64,000 nucleotides of DNA, taken from assembly GCA_963827785.1 (NCBI GenBank), contig CAWHCT010000020.1:214302-278301 (forward strand). Direction: 5' to 3'. The notes under the pieces were generated by a model. The model had not been told where the DNA came from and ran no database searches. It saw only the letters and a list, made by a program, of their open reading frames with translations. The DNA comes from Site-B1 sp963827785. GTDB taxonomy: Bacteria > Bacteroidota > Bacteroidia > Flavobacteriales > Flavobacteriaceae. Below, piece after piece: positions 10,069-19,392 of this stretch. How positions within the stretch are numbered: the stretch's first letter is position 1; each line of letters starts with the position of its first letter. A program made the position numbers and the translations under genes.

Positions 10069-11151
10069 ATGGAAAATAAAAAAGAATTAAGGACCTGGTT
10101 AAATGATCTTAAACTGGATCATCCACTTGTTATAGCAGGACCATGCAGTGCAGAAACAGAAGAACAAGTTTTAAAAATAGCTCATGGATTAAAAGGTACA
10201 GATGTAAGCTATTTCAGGGCAGGAATTTGGAAACCGAGAACCAGACCGGGTAATTTTGAAGGAGTTGGCGCTTTAGGACTTAAATGGCTGCAAAAGGTTA
10301 AAGAAGAAACCGGTTTAAAAACAGCTACAGAAGTTGCTAATAGAGCCCATGTGGAATTAGCTTTGGAACATGATATTGATTTATTATGGATAGGAGCCAG
10401 ATCAACAGTCAGCCCATTTATTGTTCAGGAAATAGCTGATGCATTGCAAGGAACAGATAAAATTGTTTTGGTTAAAAATCCGGTAAATCCTGACCTTTCA
10501 TTATGGCTTGGTGCAGTTGAGCGATTAGCAACTTCAGATATTAAAAAACTCGGAGTGATTCACAGAGGATTCTCAACCTATGAAAAATCAAAATATAGGA
10601 ATAATCCGGAATGGCAATTACCAATTGAATTGCAAAACCGTTTTCCTGATTTACCTTTAATTTTAGACCCATCACATATTGCGGGGAATAGGGATTTGAT
10701 TTTTGACATATCACAAACAGCATTAGACTTAAATTTTGATGGCTTAATGATAGAAACTCACCATAACCCGGATAAAGCATGGAGTGATGCTGCACAACAA
10801 GTAACACCAAAAACGCTTATCCAGATCATGAAAGATCTTAAAATTAGAAAAGAAACAAATCCTGAAGCCGAATACACAACTGCTATAAATAATTTGAGAG
10901 CTCAAATTGATGTAGTAGACAATCAGATTATTGAATTGCTTGGCAAGCGAATGAAAGTTTCAGACGGAATAGGTAATCTTAAAAAGGCAAATAATGTGGC
11001 CGTTTTACAATCTAAAAGATGGAATGAGATCTTAGGTAAGATGGTACTTGAAGGTCAAGATCATGGTTTAAGTGAAGAATTTGTTTTAAAAATGTTTAAG
11101 GCAATTCATCAGGAATCAATTAACCATCAGGAAAAAATATTTAAAGAATAA
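10069..11151 (+). CDS. Bifunctional DAHP synthase / chorismate mutase
   Basis: 360 residues. Residues about 1-265 are a KDO8P-synthase-like (type I beta) DAHP synthase with IAGPCSAE, FRAGIWKPRTRPGNFEG and DPSHIAGN. Residues about 275-360 are an AroQ chorismate mutase (NLRAQIDVVDNQIIELLGKR). The enzyme makes both the entry step of the shikimate pathway and prephenate, the substrate of the two preceding enzymes. In related fusions the mutase domain gives feedback control of the synthase. Last gene of the operon, followed at once by a strong terminator. Confidence 0.94.
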   Translation: MENKKELRTWLNDLKLDHPLVIAGPCSAETEEQVLKIAHGLKGTDVSYFRAGIWKPRTRPGNFEGVGALGLKWLQKVKEETGLKTATEVANRAHVELALEHDIDLLWIGARSTVSPFIVQEIADALQGTDKIVLVKNPVNPDLSLWLGAVERLATSDIKKLGVIHRGFSTYEKSKYRNNPEWQLPIELQNRFPDLPLILDPSHIAGNRDLIFDISQTALDLNFDGLMIETHHNPDKAWSDAAQQVTPKTLIQIMKDLKIRKETNPEAEYTTAINNLRAQIDVVDNQIIELLGKRMKVSDGIGNLKKANNVAVLQSKRWNEILGKMVLEGQDHGLSEEFVLKMFKAIHQESINHQEKIFKE

Positions 11152-11179
11152 AAAAGGCTCGCATTTGCGAGCCTTTTTT
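11151..11179 (+). terminator. Bidirectional intrinsic terminator
   Basis: AAAAAGGCTCGC / GCGAGCCTTTTTT hairpin with a 4-5 base loop. It ends the aromatic operon and, because the A-run mirrors the T-run, also serves the convergent gene at 11196-11858. Confidence 0.93.
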
Positions 11180-11195
11180 ATAAATATAAGGAAGA

Positions 11196-11858
11196 TTAAT
11201 CCTTGTTTTTACTTTTCTTAGTGTAGGCCAGTCTTCTGGAAGCTTTTCTCATAAGAATATTTATTAAATCTTCAGAACTGCTTCCAATACTGCCACTGAC
11301 TTTCTTATTATAGTTCCAAAGTAAAATACCGTCTACAGCATTATGTACACTCATGTTGACTACAGCATTGTTGGTAGAGCCAAAAAAACCAAATAAGGTT
11401 CCTAAAACTACCGCAGCGCCTTCTGACATGGGTTTATTGGTTTCAAACTCACCCGAAATCACAGCATCAACTTCCAGAAATTTAGCTAATTCCTGGGGAG
11501 TAAAATCGGTAATATTATCATAAGATATTTCATTTCTTTTTAGTAATGCCGTAGTAACTTTTGGATCCTGTATTTCAAGAGTTTGAAGATCACCTCTTTT
11601 TTTTCGTTTTAAAAACCAAGAGTACATAGCACTTTGAATTCCTTCTCCTTCGGCCTTTTCCAACCTCTGTAACTGTTCACCAGACATGTCTTTCATTTGC
11701 TTTGGACGCAGCTTAACCTGAGTCTTAAAGGGCACAATGGCAATAATCTTATGAGATTCCGCAATCTTGTCAAAATCAGGGTTTTCGTATAGGTTAGTTT
11801 GTGCAACAGCAAATAAGCTAATGCAGAATAAAATAATTATTAAAAAAGATTTTTTCAT
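11196..11858 (-). CDS. Conserved secreted/periplasmic protein of unknown function
   Basis: 220 residues with an N-terminal signal peptide (MKKSFLIIILFCISLFAVAQ). The mature part has a pattern seen in proteins resembling the periplasmic half of CsgG/GNA1162: an early VPFKTQV strand, LLKRNEISYDN, LAKFLEVDAVISGEF, then a Gly/Ala stretch GAAVVLGTLFGFFG that could touch a membrane, and ILLWNYNKKVSG. I do not recognise a named family with confidence. It is monocistronic between the aromatic operon terminator and rsgA, which is divergent. Confidence 0.7.
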   Translation of the reverse strand: MKKSFLIIILFCISLFAVAQTNLYENPDFDKIAESHKIIAIVPFKTQVKLRPKQMKDMSGEQLQRLEKAEGEGIQSAMYSWFLKRKKRGDLQTLEIQDPKVTTALLKRNEISYDNITDFTPQELAKFLEVDAVISGEFETNKPMSEGAAVVLGTLFGFFGSTNNAVVNMSVHNAVDGILLWNYNKKVSGSIGSSSEDLINILMRKASRRLAYTKKSKNKD

Positions 11859-11950
11859 GTTATTATTTGAGTTTAAAAATTATGAAACTAAGATACATAT
11901 TTTCTTTCTCTGAAATGTTGTTAATTTGTAATTCAGAATCAATATAATTA

Positions 11951-12901
11951 ATGACAGGAACGGTTTATAAATCTACAGGAAGCTGGTATAGTGTAAAAAC
12001 CCAAAATGGAAAATCTTTTGAATGCCGGATCAAAGGAAAATTCCGCTTAAGAGATATTAAAAGCACAAACCCAATTGCCGTTGGTGATCATGTTGATTTT
12101 GAGTTGGAAACAAAAAATGATGAGGTCACCGGAGTAATAAACAGAATACATGACAGAACCAATTATATTGTTCGTAAATCAGTTAATCTTGCTAAGCAAA
12201 CACACATAATTGCTTCAAATATCGATCAGGTATTTTTATTGATCACCATTGATAATCCGCCAACTTTCCCGAGTTTCATTGATCGGTTTTTAGCTACTGC
12301 TGAGGCGTATTCAATTAAAACGATCCTTCTGTTCAATAAGATTGATAGCTATGATGAAGAAGCTTTACTTGAAGTAAAAAGCTTGGAATCCATTTACAGA
12401 AAAATAGGCTATGAATGTATTGAGATTTCAGCTAAAACCAATAAAAATATTGACAAGGTAAAACTATTGATGCATGATAAAGTAAGTATGTTTGCAGGTC
12501 ATTCGGGAGTTGGAAAATCAACCTTGGTCAATGCTATTGAACCGGGTTTAGATCTTAAGACAAAGGAAATTTCACTTCAACATCAACAAGGGCAGCACAC
12601 CACAACTTTTGCAGAAATGTATGATCTAGGTTTTGAAGCCAAAATAATTGATACACCTGGAATAAAAGGATTCGGACTTGTGGATATGGATAAGGATGAA
12701 GTTGGGGATTATTTTCCCGAGTTTTTTGCTTTAAAACAAGAATGTAAATTTAACAATTGCCTGCATGTCCAGGAACCGGGATGTGCTGTAAAAAAGGCTT
12801 TGGAAGAGGATAAAATAGCCTATTCCAGATACAAAAGTTATTTACAAATATTGGAAGGAGAAGATGAGAATTATAGAACTGATAACTGGGAAAGAACATG
12901 A
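11951..12901 (+). CDS. rsgA: Ribosome small subunit-dependent GTPase RsgA
   Basis: 316 residues. N-terminal OB fold (about 1-75), circularly permuted GTPase with NKID (G4) before the P-loop GHSGVGKST (about residue 183) and DTPGIKGFG (G3), and a C-terminal zinc knuckle with CKFNNCLHVQEPGC. It checks late 30S subunit maturation. The stop codon overlaps dtd (ATGA). Confidence 0.96.
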   Translation: MTGTVYKSTGSWYSVKTQNGKSFECRIKGKFRLRDIKSTNPIAVGDHVDFELETKNDEVTGVINRIHDRTNYIVRKSVNLAKQTHIIASNIDQVFLLITIDNPPTFPSFIDRFLATAEAYSIKTILLFNKIDSYDEEALLEVKSLESIYRKIGYECIEISAKTNKNIDKVKLLMHDKVSMFAGHSGVGKSTLVNAIEPGLDLKTKEISLQHQQGQHTTTFAEMYDLGFEAKIIDTPGIKGFGLVDMDKDEVGDYFPEFFALKQECKFNNCLHVQEPGCAVKKALEEDKIAYSRYKSYLQILEGEDENYRTDNWERT

Positions 12902-13353
12902 GAGCTGTAATTCAAAGGGTTTCTGAGGCTGGTGTAACTGTTAATAAGGAAAAGATTGCAAAGATTTCTGAAGGATTGTTGATTCTTTTGGGTATAGTTA
13001 ATGAAGACGATCTGGAAGATATAAATTGGCTTTCCAATAAAATAGCAAATCTTCGTATTTTTTCTGATGAAGATGGAGTTATGAACAGGTCACTAACTGA
13101 AATAAATGGTGAAGCGCTTGTTGTTAGTCAGTTTACCTTGCATGCGAATACAAGGAAAGGTAACAGACCAAGCTATATAAAAGCCGCAAAACCTGATATT
13201 GCAGTTCCATTATATGAAGAATTTGTCAAGCGGTTACAATTGGATATTGGTAAAAAAGTGCAAACAGGACAATTTGGGGCCGATATGAAAATTGACCTGA
13301 TCAATAATGGGCCGGTAACAATTATTATTGATACAAAGGATAAAAATATATGA
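12898..13353 (+). CDS. dtd: D-aminoacyl-tRNA deacylase
   Basis: 151 residues, the normal DTD length. It hydrolyses D-amino acids, and Gly mischarged on tRNA-Ala, from tRNA. Both active-site signatures are present: SQFTLHA near residue 78 and NNGPVTIII near the C-terminus. Overlaps rsgA by 4 bases, so the two are co-transcribed. Confidence 0.96.
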   Translation: MRAVIQRVSEAGVTVNKEKIAKISEGLLILLGIVNEDDLEDINWLSNKIANLRIFSDEDGVMNRSLTEINGEALVVSQFTLHANTRKGNRPSYIKAAKPDIAVPLYEEFVKRLQLDIGKKVQTGQFGADMKIDLINNGPVTIIIDTKDKNI

Positions 13354-13517
13354 CACAAAAAAGGGTTAATAAAAATAAATTATAACGTTTTATTCTTAAT
13401 GGATAGTCCAAATAAAAAATTAAATTTGTGAACCAAGTTTTGAACATCTCCTAGATCTGTCATAAACAATTGCCTGCATTGGAATTAATGAATTAATAAA
13501 CTTCATCTATTTAGTAA

Positions 13518-15524
13518 ATGCGTAGAGTATTTTTCGGGCTTATCATTTTTTTAACACTTACAGTTGCTCGGGCTCAATCGTATAAATTTGGGGACGTAAG
13601 TAAGGAAGAATTAATAGAAACTTCAAATAACAAATTCCCTGATGCAAATGCTACAATTTTATACAGAAAGCAATTTATTTACTTTGAAGACACAAGTGAT
13701 AATACTGTCATTCAAAAAGCAGAAATATATGAACGCATAAAAATTTATAACAGAGATGGTTTTGATCAGGCAACAAAATTCATAACCCTTTATAGCAATG
13801 AAAAGATAAGCGATCTGCAAGCTGTTACTTTTAATTATGAAGACAATGAGATTGTCAAAAGCAATTTTAAGAAAGACAGTATTGTTGAAATAGTGAATAA
13901 TTCAAGAATTAATACTTCAAAATATATTTTATCTAATCTAAAAGAGGGATGTATCATTGAGTTCAAATATATTCTGGAGTCAGAATGTTGTTTCACATCG
14001 AATATTCCGCTACAAATGGATATACCAATTAAGAGACTGGATGTAAGATTGATAATTCCCGATTCCTTGAATTTTGAAACCATATTTAATCCAAATTCGT
14101 CAATTGTTCCTAAAATTGAGAGATCCAAAAGAATTCGTGAAGACAATTCTAATACAAATGTCGGAAATGCAAAGATTGGACAAAACAAAGATGGAATATC
14201 AGAAAATATAATAATTATAACAAATACTGATGTTCCTGCCATAAAGGAGGAACCATTTGCAGATGTTGAATCTTACAGAGCCAAGTTGAGTCTAATGCCG
14301 AATCAATCAAAAATTGAAGAAGAAAAGGATTTAGCTTCAAATTGGAATGAAATTTCGAGATCTATATACTCAAGTCCTGAATTTAAAGATCAACTAGACC
14401 AAAGCGATTTATTTGAAGAAGACCTTAAAACTGTACTAAATGGCACTGAGAGTGATTATGAAAAGGCAGCTATACTTTATAATTTCATTAAACTAAAAAT
14501 GAAATGGAATGGAATAGATGGATATTCTACTAAGCTAGGTATTAGAAAGGCTTTTAACATTGGTGCCGGAAATACGGCAGATATTAATTTAACACTTTTA
14601 TCTTTATTGAGATATGCAGGATTAAATGCAAATCCTGTATTAATAAATACTCTTAATAATGGAGTGCCTAAAAACCCATCTAAAAATGCTTTTAATTATG
14701 TTTTATGTGCCGTTGATATTGATAACAACTATTTATTTCTTGATGCAACCGATGAATTCTCGTCACCTAATGTTTTACCTTTAAAGGCACTGACTGGCAA
14801 AGGGTTAATAATTAAAGAGGAAGGTGCTTCTCAATGGATAGATTTGACTCCAAAAAGGTCCTCTGCAAAAAAAGTTGATATAAACGTAAAAATAAATACT
14901 GATCTGTCCATATCAGGAATAGTGAAATCTCAATATACTGATTATTTGGCTGCAAATTATCGAAATCAGGTTAAGACATATACTAAGAAAGACCTAGTAA
15001 ATAGTATTAAGAAAAATAATAGCGGTCTTGGAATTTATGATTTTAAATCAATAAGCGAGAGTGATTATAGAAATACTGTCAAGCAATCTTTTGATTTTAC
15101 CGGCAATTCTATAATTAGAAAAACCGGTGATAAATTGTACTTTTCTCCGATACTCTTCCTGGAACCAGAAGGTAATCCATTCAATGAAGACACCAGAAAT
15201 CACCCAATAGATTTTAAATATCCTATTGAAAATGAATACAAAATAAATATAGCTGTACCTAGAGGATATAAGGTTGAATATTTACCAAAAAATGATATTA
15301 TCCGGTTCAACAACAACGATGGTGAATTTACCTATTTGGCTAGAGAAGTTGGCAGCATGCTTCAATTCATTTTAACTCTCAAATTAAATAAAACCTTAGT
15401 TTTACAGGAGGAATATCAAAATATCAGGCAGTTTTATCAGTCGATATTAGATAAGAAACAAGAAGAAGTAATCCTAAAAGAAGTAGATTATGAACCTAAA
15501 AGGCGCACAAAAAACAGTAGATAA
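13518..15524 (+). CDS. Secreted DUF3857 / transglutaminase-like protein
   Basis: 668 residues with a signal peptide (MRRVFFGLIIFLTLTVARAQ). An N-terminal DUF3857 beta domain with the typical YKFGDVSKEEL opening is followed by a transglutaminase-like domain around residues 310-420. The catalytic Cys usually found in a GNCxD motif is replaced: the sequence reads GNTADINLTLLSLLRYAGL, so this is probably a non-enzymatic member. Related flavobacterial proteins are surface or periplasmic and of unknown function. A TAAATTTG -7 box lies at 13421-13428, about 90 bases upstream. The 3' end overlaps the next gene by 35 bases. Confidence 0.82.
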   Translation: MRRVFFGLIIFLTLTVARAQSYKFGDVSKEELIETSNNKFPDANATILYRKQFIYFEDTSDNTVIQKAEIYERIKIYNRDGFDQATKFITLYSNEKISDLQAVTFNYEDNEIVKSNFKKDSIVEIVNNSRINTSKYILSNLKEGCIIEFKYILESECCFTSNIPLQMDIPIKRLDVRLIIPDSLNFETIFNPNSSIVPKIERSKRIREDNSNTNVGNAKIGQNKDGISENIIIITNTDVPAIKEEPFADVESYRAKLSLMPNQSKIEEEKDLASNWNEISRSIYSSPEFKDQLDQSDLFEEDLKTVLNGTESDYEKAAILYNFIKLKMKWNGIDGYSTKLGIRKAFNIGAGNTADINLTLLSLLRYAGLNANPVLINTLNNGVPKNPSKNAFNYVLCAVDIDNNYLFLDATDEFSSPNVLPLKALTGKGLIIKEEGASQWIDLTPKRSSAKKVDINVKINTDLSISGIVKSQYTDYLAANYRNQVKTYTKKDLVNSIKKNNSGLGIYDFKSISESDYRNTVKQSFDFTGNSIIRKTGDKLYFSPILFLEPEGNPFNEDTRNHPIDFKYPIENEYKINIAVPRGYKVEYLPKNDIIRFNNNDGEFTYLAREVGSMLQFILTLKLNKTLVLQEEYQNIRQFYQSILDKKQEEVILKEVDYEPKRRTKNSR

Positions 15525-15816
15525 TTGGATTCAGGATCATGGAGTTCGTTATTTTAATGAATTGACCAATATGGCTCAACTTACAGAAGAAGTCGGTGAA
15601 GTTGCGAGAATAATTGCAAGACGTTATGGAGAGCAAAGCGAAAAGGAAAGTGATAAAGACAAAGATCTTGGTGAAGAACTGGCTGATGTGCTTTTTGTAG
15701 TGTTATGTTTAGCGAATCAAACAGGAATCGATCTCCAGGAAGCCTTCGATAAAAGAATGGATAAAAAAACGAAGCGAGATCACGACAGACACCATAATAA
15801 TCAAAAATTAAAGTAG
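15490..15816 (+). CDS. MazG-like nucleotide pyrophosphohydrolase
   Basis: 108 residues with the all-alpha NTP-pyrophosphatase pattern: LTEEVGEVARIIAR (first metal-binding EExxE helix) and GEELADVLFVVLCLAN (second, ExxD). Such proteins hydrolyse (d)NTPs to monophosphates, often non-canonical ones. It begins inside the 3' end of the DUF3857 gene in another frame, which indicates translational coupling. aroA follows 31 bases later. Confidence 0.87.
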   Translation: MNLKGAQKTVDNWIQDHGVRYFNELTNMAQLTEEVGEVARIIARRYGEQSEKESDKDKDLGEELADVLFVVLCLANQTGIDLQEAFDKRMDKKTKRDHDRHHNNQKLK

Positions 15817-15847
15817 TTTAGCGCACATAACAATTTGACAGTTTTTA

Positions 15848-17083
15848 ATGAATTTAAAAATTAACAGATCATCTTTAAAAGGTCACCCTCCTACAATACA
15901 AATAACCGGATCTAAAAGCGAATCAAACAGGTTATTGTTATTGAAGGCATTAATTCCTGGGATTGGATTTAAAAATCTTTCGAATTCGGATGATTCTCAA
16001 TTGATGCAAAAAGCGCTGCAATCGAAAGAAGAGTTTATTGATATACATCACGCAGGTACTGCAATGCGTTTTTTAACCGCTTATTTTTCAATTCAGGTGA
16101 ATCGAGAAATAATTCTGACAGGTTCAAAAAGGATGAAGGAAAGGCCAATCAAAATTTTGGTGGACGCCTTAACTGAATTGGGAGCTGACATTGAATATGT
16201 TGAAAAGAAAGGGTATCCGCCTTTAAAAATAAAAGGCAAGGATTTAAATGGAGGTCAGATTTCTTTAAATGCCAATGTGAGTAGTCAATATATTTCTGCA
16301 TTACTTTTGATTGCTCCAAAGTTAAAGAATGGAATAGAATTGAGATTGAATGGTGACATTACGTCCACTCCATACATTAAAATGACTTTAAATTTGTTGA
16401 ACCAGATCGGTGTTAAAACATCTTTTGAGGAAAACATTATTCGTGTAAAATCATTAAATAAAGAGGTTGATGACATTACTTTGGTTGTAGAATCTGATTG
16501 GTCATCGGCTTCTTATTTTTATAGTTTTGTCGCTTTAAGTGATGTTGGAACAGAATTAATTCTTTCTTCATTTAAGCAAAAAAGCCTGCAAGGTGATTTT
16601 GTTTTGTCTACTATTTACAAAAAGTTTGGAGTTGATACTAAATTTCTTGATAATTCAATAGTTATTCATAAAACTAAAACAATGGATTCCAATTCAATAA
16701 TAGATTTAGATCTTTCCAATGCTCCTGATATAGCTCAAACTATATCAGTGACCTGTCTGGGTCTTGGATTGGAATGTAAATTAAGCGGGTTACACACTTT
16801 AAAAATAAAAGAAACGGATAGGCTTTTAGCCCTTAAAACAGAAATAGAGAAGTTAGGTGGACAGATAAAAATAACGGATACATCTCTTCAGCTATTTAAA
16901 ACACAATCATTAAGAGAAAATATATCGATAAACACATACAATGATCACAGAATGGCTATGTCTTTTGCCCCTTTGGCAGTTAAGACATCCTTGGTAATAA
17001 AAGATGCCAATGTTGTATCCAAATCTTATCCTGATTTCTGGAGAGACCTTGCTGCCATTGGTGTTACAATAAAAAAACAATAA
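15848..17083 (+). CDS. aroA: 3-phosphoshikimate 1-carboxyvinyltransferase (EPSP synthase)
   Basis: 411 residues. Makes EPSP from shikimate-3-phosphate and PEP. Visible motifs: GSKSESNRLLLLKAL (N-terminus), HAGTAMRFLTAYF, SQYISALLL, KIKETDRLLAL and NTYNDHRMAMSFAPL. It lies apart from the attenuated aromatic operon at 7-11 kb, so it is probably not under the same control. Slightly shorter than E. coli AroA, as usual in this phylum. Confidence 0.94.
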   Translation: MNLKINRSSLKGHPPTIQITGSKSESNRLLLLKALIPGIGFKNLSNSDDSQLMQKALQSKEEFIDIHHAGTAMRFLTAYFSIQVNREIILTGSKRMKERPIKILVDALTELGADIEYVEKKGYPPLKIKGKDLNGGQISLNANVSSQYISALLLIAPKLKNGIELRLNGDITSTPYIKMTLNLLNQIGVKTSFEENIIRVKSLNKEVDDITLVVESDWSSASYFYSFVALSDVGTELILSSFKQKSLQGDFVLSTIYKKFGVDTKFLDNSIVIHKTKTMDSNSIIDLDLSNAPDIAQTISVTCLGLGLECKLSGLHTLKIKETDRLLALKTEIEKLGGQIKITDTSLQLFKTQSLRENISINTYNDHRMAMSFAPLAVKTSLVIKDANVVSKSYPDFWRDLAAIGVTIKKQ

Positions 17084-17155
17084 TAGTTCGTTAAAAACTT
17101 GACAACGACTAGTAGTAGATTGTATATTAGCGACTTGGAAAATATGACTTATAAA

Positions 17156-18205
17156 ATGAAATTATCGCACTTCAGCTTTAATCTCCCGGAGGAGTTATTA
17201 GCTGAATATCCTGCTGAAAACAGAGATGAATCAAGATTAATGGTTCTAAACAGAAAGGACCAAACTATCGAACATAAACATTTTAAGGATATCATTGACT
17301 ATTTTGATGAAAATGACGTCATGATACTTAACAATACCAAGGTGTTTCCTGCAAGATTATTTGGTAATAAAGAAAAGACAGGTGCCAGAATTGAAGTGTT
17401 TTTGTTAAGGGAGTTGAGCCAGGACCAACGTTTATGGGATGTATTGGTGGATCCTGCAAGAAAGATAAGAATTGGTAATAAATTATATTTTGGAGAGGAT
17501 GAAACCCTTGTGGCAGAGGTTATAGACAATACGACCTCAAGAGGGAGAACCTTACGTTTTTTATATGATGGGTCTTATGATGAGTTCAGAAGAAAATTGA
17601 CTGAATTAGGTGAGACACCGCTTCCAAAATATATTAAAAGAGAAGTAACACCCGAAGATGAAGATCGTTACCAGACGATTTATGCAAAAAATGAAGGGGC
17701 AGTTGCTGCGCCAACAGCTGGACTTCATTTCTCGAAGCATCTTTTAAAACGGCTGGAAATCAAGGGCGTGCATTTGGCAGAAGTCACCTTACATGTAGGA
17801 TTGGGAACCTTTAATCCTGTTGAAGTGGAAGATCTTTCAAAACATAAAATGGATAGTGAAGAAATTTATATTGATTCCAAGGCTGTTGATATTGTAAACG
17901 AAGGAATTGCTAACAGAAAACGAATTTGTGCGGTTGGAACAACGGTTATGAGGGCAATTGAAAGTGCTGTTTCTTCTGATGGTACACTTAATGAATTCGG
18001 TGGTTGGTCTAATAAATTCATTTTTCCTCCTTATGAGTTTAGCATTGCTAATTGCATGATTACTAACTTCCATACTCCAAAATCAACATTATTAATGATG
18101 GCATCAGCTTTTGCAGGTCATGATTTCCTTAAAAAAGCTTATGACGAAGCAGTAAAAGAGAAATATAAATTCTATAGTTATGGTGATGCCATGCTAATCA
18201 TATAA
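17156..18205 (+). CDS. queA: S-adenosylmethionine:tRNA ribosyltransferase-isomerase
   Basis: 350 residues. It transfers and rearranges the ribose of SAM onto 7-aminomethyl-7-deazaguanine in tRNA (queuosine pathway). The start is set at the ATG at 17156 because MKLSHFSFNLPEELLAEYPA is the standard N-terminus. A TTG at 17099 would only add 19 unrelated residues. Conserved NTKVFPARLFG, APTAGLHFS and NFHTPKSTLLMM motifs are present. Lies 72 bases after aroA. Confidence 0.95.
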   Translation: MKLSHFSFNLPEELLAEYPAENRDESRLMVLNRKDQTIEHKHFKDIIDYFDENDVMILNNTKVFPARLFGNKEKTGARIEVFLLRELSQDQRLWDVLVDPARKIRIGNKLYFGEDETLVAEVIDNTTSRGRTLRFLYDGSYDEFRRKLTELGETPLPKYIKREVTPEDEDRYQTIYAKNEGAVAAPTAGLHFSKHLLKRLEIKGVHLAEVTLHVGLGTFNPVEVEDLSKHKMDSEEIYIDSKAVDIVNEGIANRKRICAVGTTVMRAIESAVSSDGTLNEFGGWSNKFIFPPYEFSIANCMITNFHTPKSTLLMMASAFAGHDFLKKAYDEAVKEKYKFYSYGDAMLII

Positions 18206-18210
18206 ATCTT

Positions 18211-18243
18211 TCCCGTGCCGATAATTATCGAGAGCTATCGGGA
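18211..18243. repeat. Imperfect palindrome of the TCCCGATAGC type
   Basis: TCCCGTGCCGATAATTATCG then AGAGCTATCGGGA: an inverted repeat closed by CCCG/CGGG arms with an internal CGATAATTATCG palindrome. It sits just after the queA stop codon, before that gene's terminator. It looks like the GC-richer REP-like elements scattered through other gaps in this window. Confidence 0.55.
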
Positions 18244-18272
18244 TGATTTCAATATCCAATAAATCTATAACT

Positions 18273-18300
18273 AAAAGTCTCGGTTTTTCGAGGCTTTTTT
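18273..18300 (+). terminator. Intrinsic terminator after queA
   Basis: AAAAGTCTCG / CGAGGCTTTTTT hairpin with a T-rich loop; the T-run ends 9 bases before the rlmN start codon. It could also limit read-through into rlmN, but no leader peptide is seen. Confidence 0.82.
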
Positions 18301-18309
18301 GACTAAAGA

Positions 18310-19350
18310 ATGTCAGTAAAAAAGAAAGACATAAGAGCACTTACCAAAGATCAATTAAGAGATTTCTTTTTAGATCAGGGTGATAAATCTTTCCGTGGAG
18401 ATCAGGTGTATGAATGGCTATGGAATAAATCAGCCCATACTTTTGATGATATGACAAATATATCTAAAAGTACAAGGAATATGCTTGAAGATAATTTTGT
18501 CATTAACCATATTAAGGTAGATACCATGCAGCGCAGTAATGATGGGACTATAAAAAATGCTGTAAGATTGCATGATGGTCTATTAGTTGAATCTGTTTTA
18601 ATACCTTCTAAATCAAGAACAACGGCATGTGTTTCCAGTCAGGTTGGTTGTAGTTTGAATTGCCGATTTTGCGCAACAGCTCGTTTAAAACAGATGCGAA
18701 ATTTAAATCCAGATGAAATTTATGACCAGGTGGTCGCTATTGATAAACAAAGCAGGTTATATAATAACAGACCATTGAGCAATATTGTTTTCATGGGTAT
18801 GGGAGAGCCTTTGATGAATTATAATAATGTACTAAAAGCCATTGACAAAATAACTTCAAAAGAAGGGTTAGGAATGTCACCTAAGCGTATTACAGTTTCA
18901 ACTTCAGGAGTCCCTAAAATGATAAAAAAGATGGCTGATGATGAGGTTAAATTCAATTTGGCGGTTTCCCTTCATTCCGCTATTGAAGAGGTAAGAACCT
19001 CCATAATGCCATTTAACGCAACCTTTCCTTTATCCGATTTAAGAGAAGCCTTAGAATATTGGTATGAAAAGACCAAAAACAGAATTACTTATGAGTATGT
19101 GGTTTGGAAAGGAATCAACGACACAAAAGAAGCCGTTGAAGCTTTGATACAGTTCTGTAAATTTGCACCGAGTAAAGTCAACCTGATCGAATACAACCCA
19201 ATTGATGATGGTGAATTTCAACAAGCCAGTGGCAAGGCCATTAAAATGTATGTTGACATGTTAGAGAAAAGAAATATAATTGTTACGATACGTCGGTCCA
19301 GAGGTAAAGATATAGATGCTGCCTGTGGGCAGTTAGCTAATAAAAGTTAA
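18310..19350 (+). CDS. rlmN: 23S rRNA (A2503-C2)/tRNA (A37-C2) methyltransferase RlmN
   Basis: 346 residues, radical SAM. The cluster motif CSLNCRFCAT is near residue 115, FMGMGEPLMNYNN follows, and the second catalytic Cys is in DIDAACGQL near the C-terminus. It methylates C2 of A2503 in 23S rRNA and A37 in some tRNAs. Single gene bounded by terminators on both sides. Confidence 0.96.
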   Translation: MSVKKKDIRALTKDQLRDFFLDQGDKSFRGDQVYEWLWNKSAHTFDDMTNISKSTRNMLEDNFVINHIKVDTMQRSNDGTIKNAVRLHDGLLVESVLIPSKSRTTACVSSQVGCSLNCRFCATARLKQMRNLNPDEIYDQVVAIDKQSRLYNNRPLSNIVFMGMGEPLMNYNNVLKAIDKITSKEGLGMSPKRITVSTSGVPKMIKKMADDEVKFNLAVSLHSAIEEVRTSIMPFNATFPLSDLREALEYWYEKTKNRITYEYVVWKGINDTKEAVEALIQFCKFAPSKVNLIEYNPIDDGEFQQASGKAIKMYVDMLEKRNIIVTIRRSRGKDIDAACGQLANKS

Positions 19351-19352
19351 AA

Positions 19353-19384
19353 AAAAAGAGCTGTGATAAACAGCTCTTTTTTTA
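19353..19384. terminator. Bidirectional terminator between rlmN and the T9SS gene
   Basis: AAAAAGAGCTG / CAGCTCTTTTTTT hairpin with a 7-base loop, lying between two convergent genes. Confidence 0.92.
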
Positions 19385-19392
19385 TTTGAAGT

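Noticed and set aside
18211..18300. Second attenuator or riboswitch before rlmN
   Set aside because: There is a palindrome and a terminator, but no leader ORF and no alternative pairing that I could find; a simple end of queA is enough.
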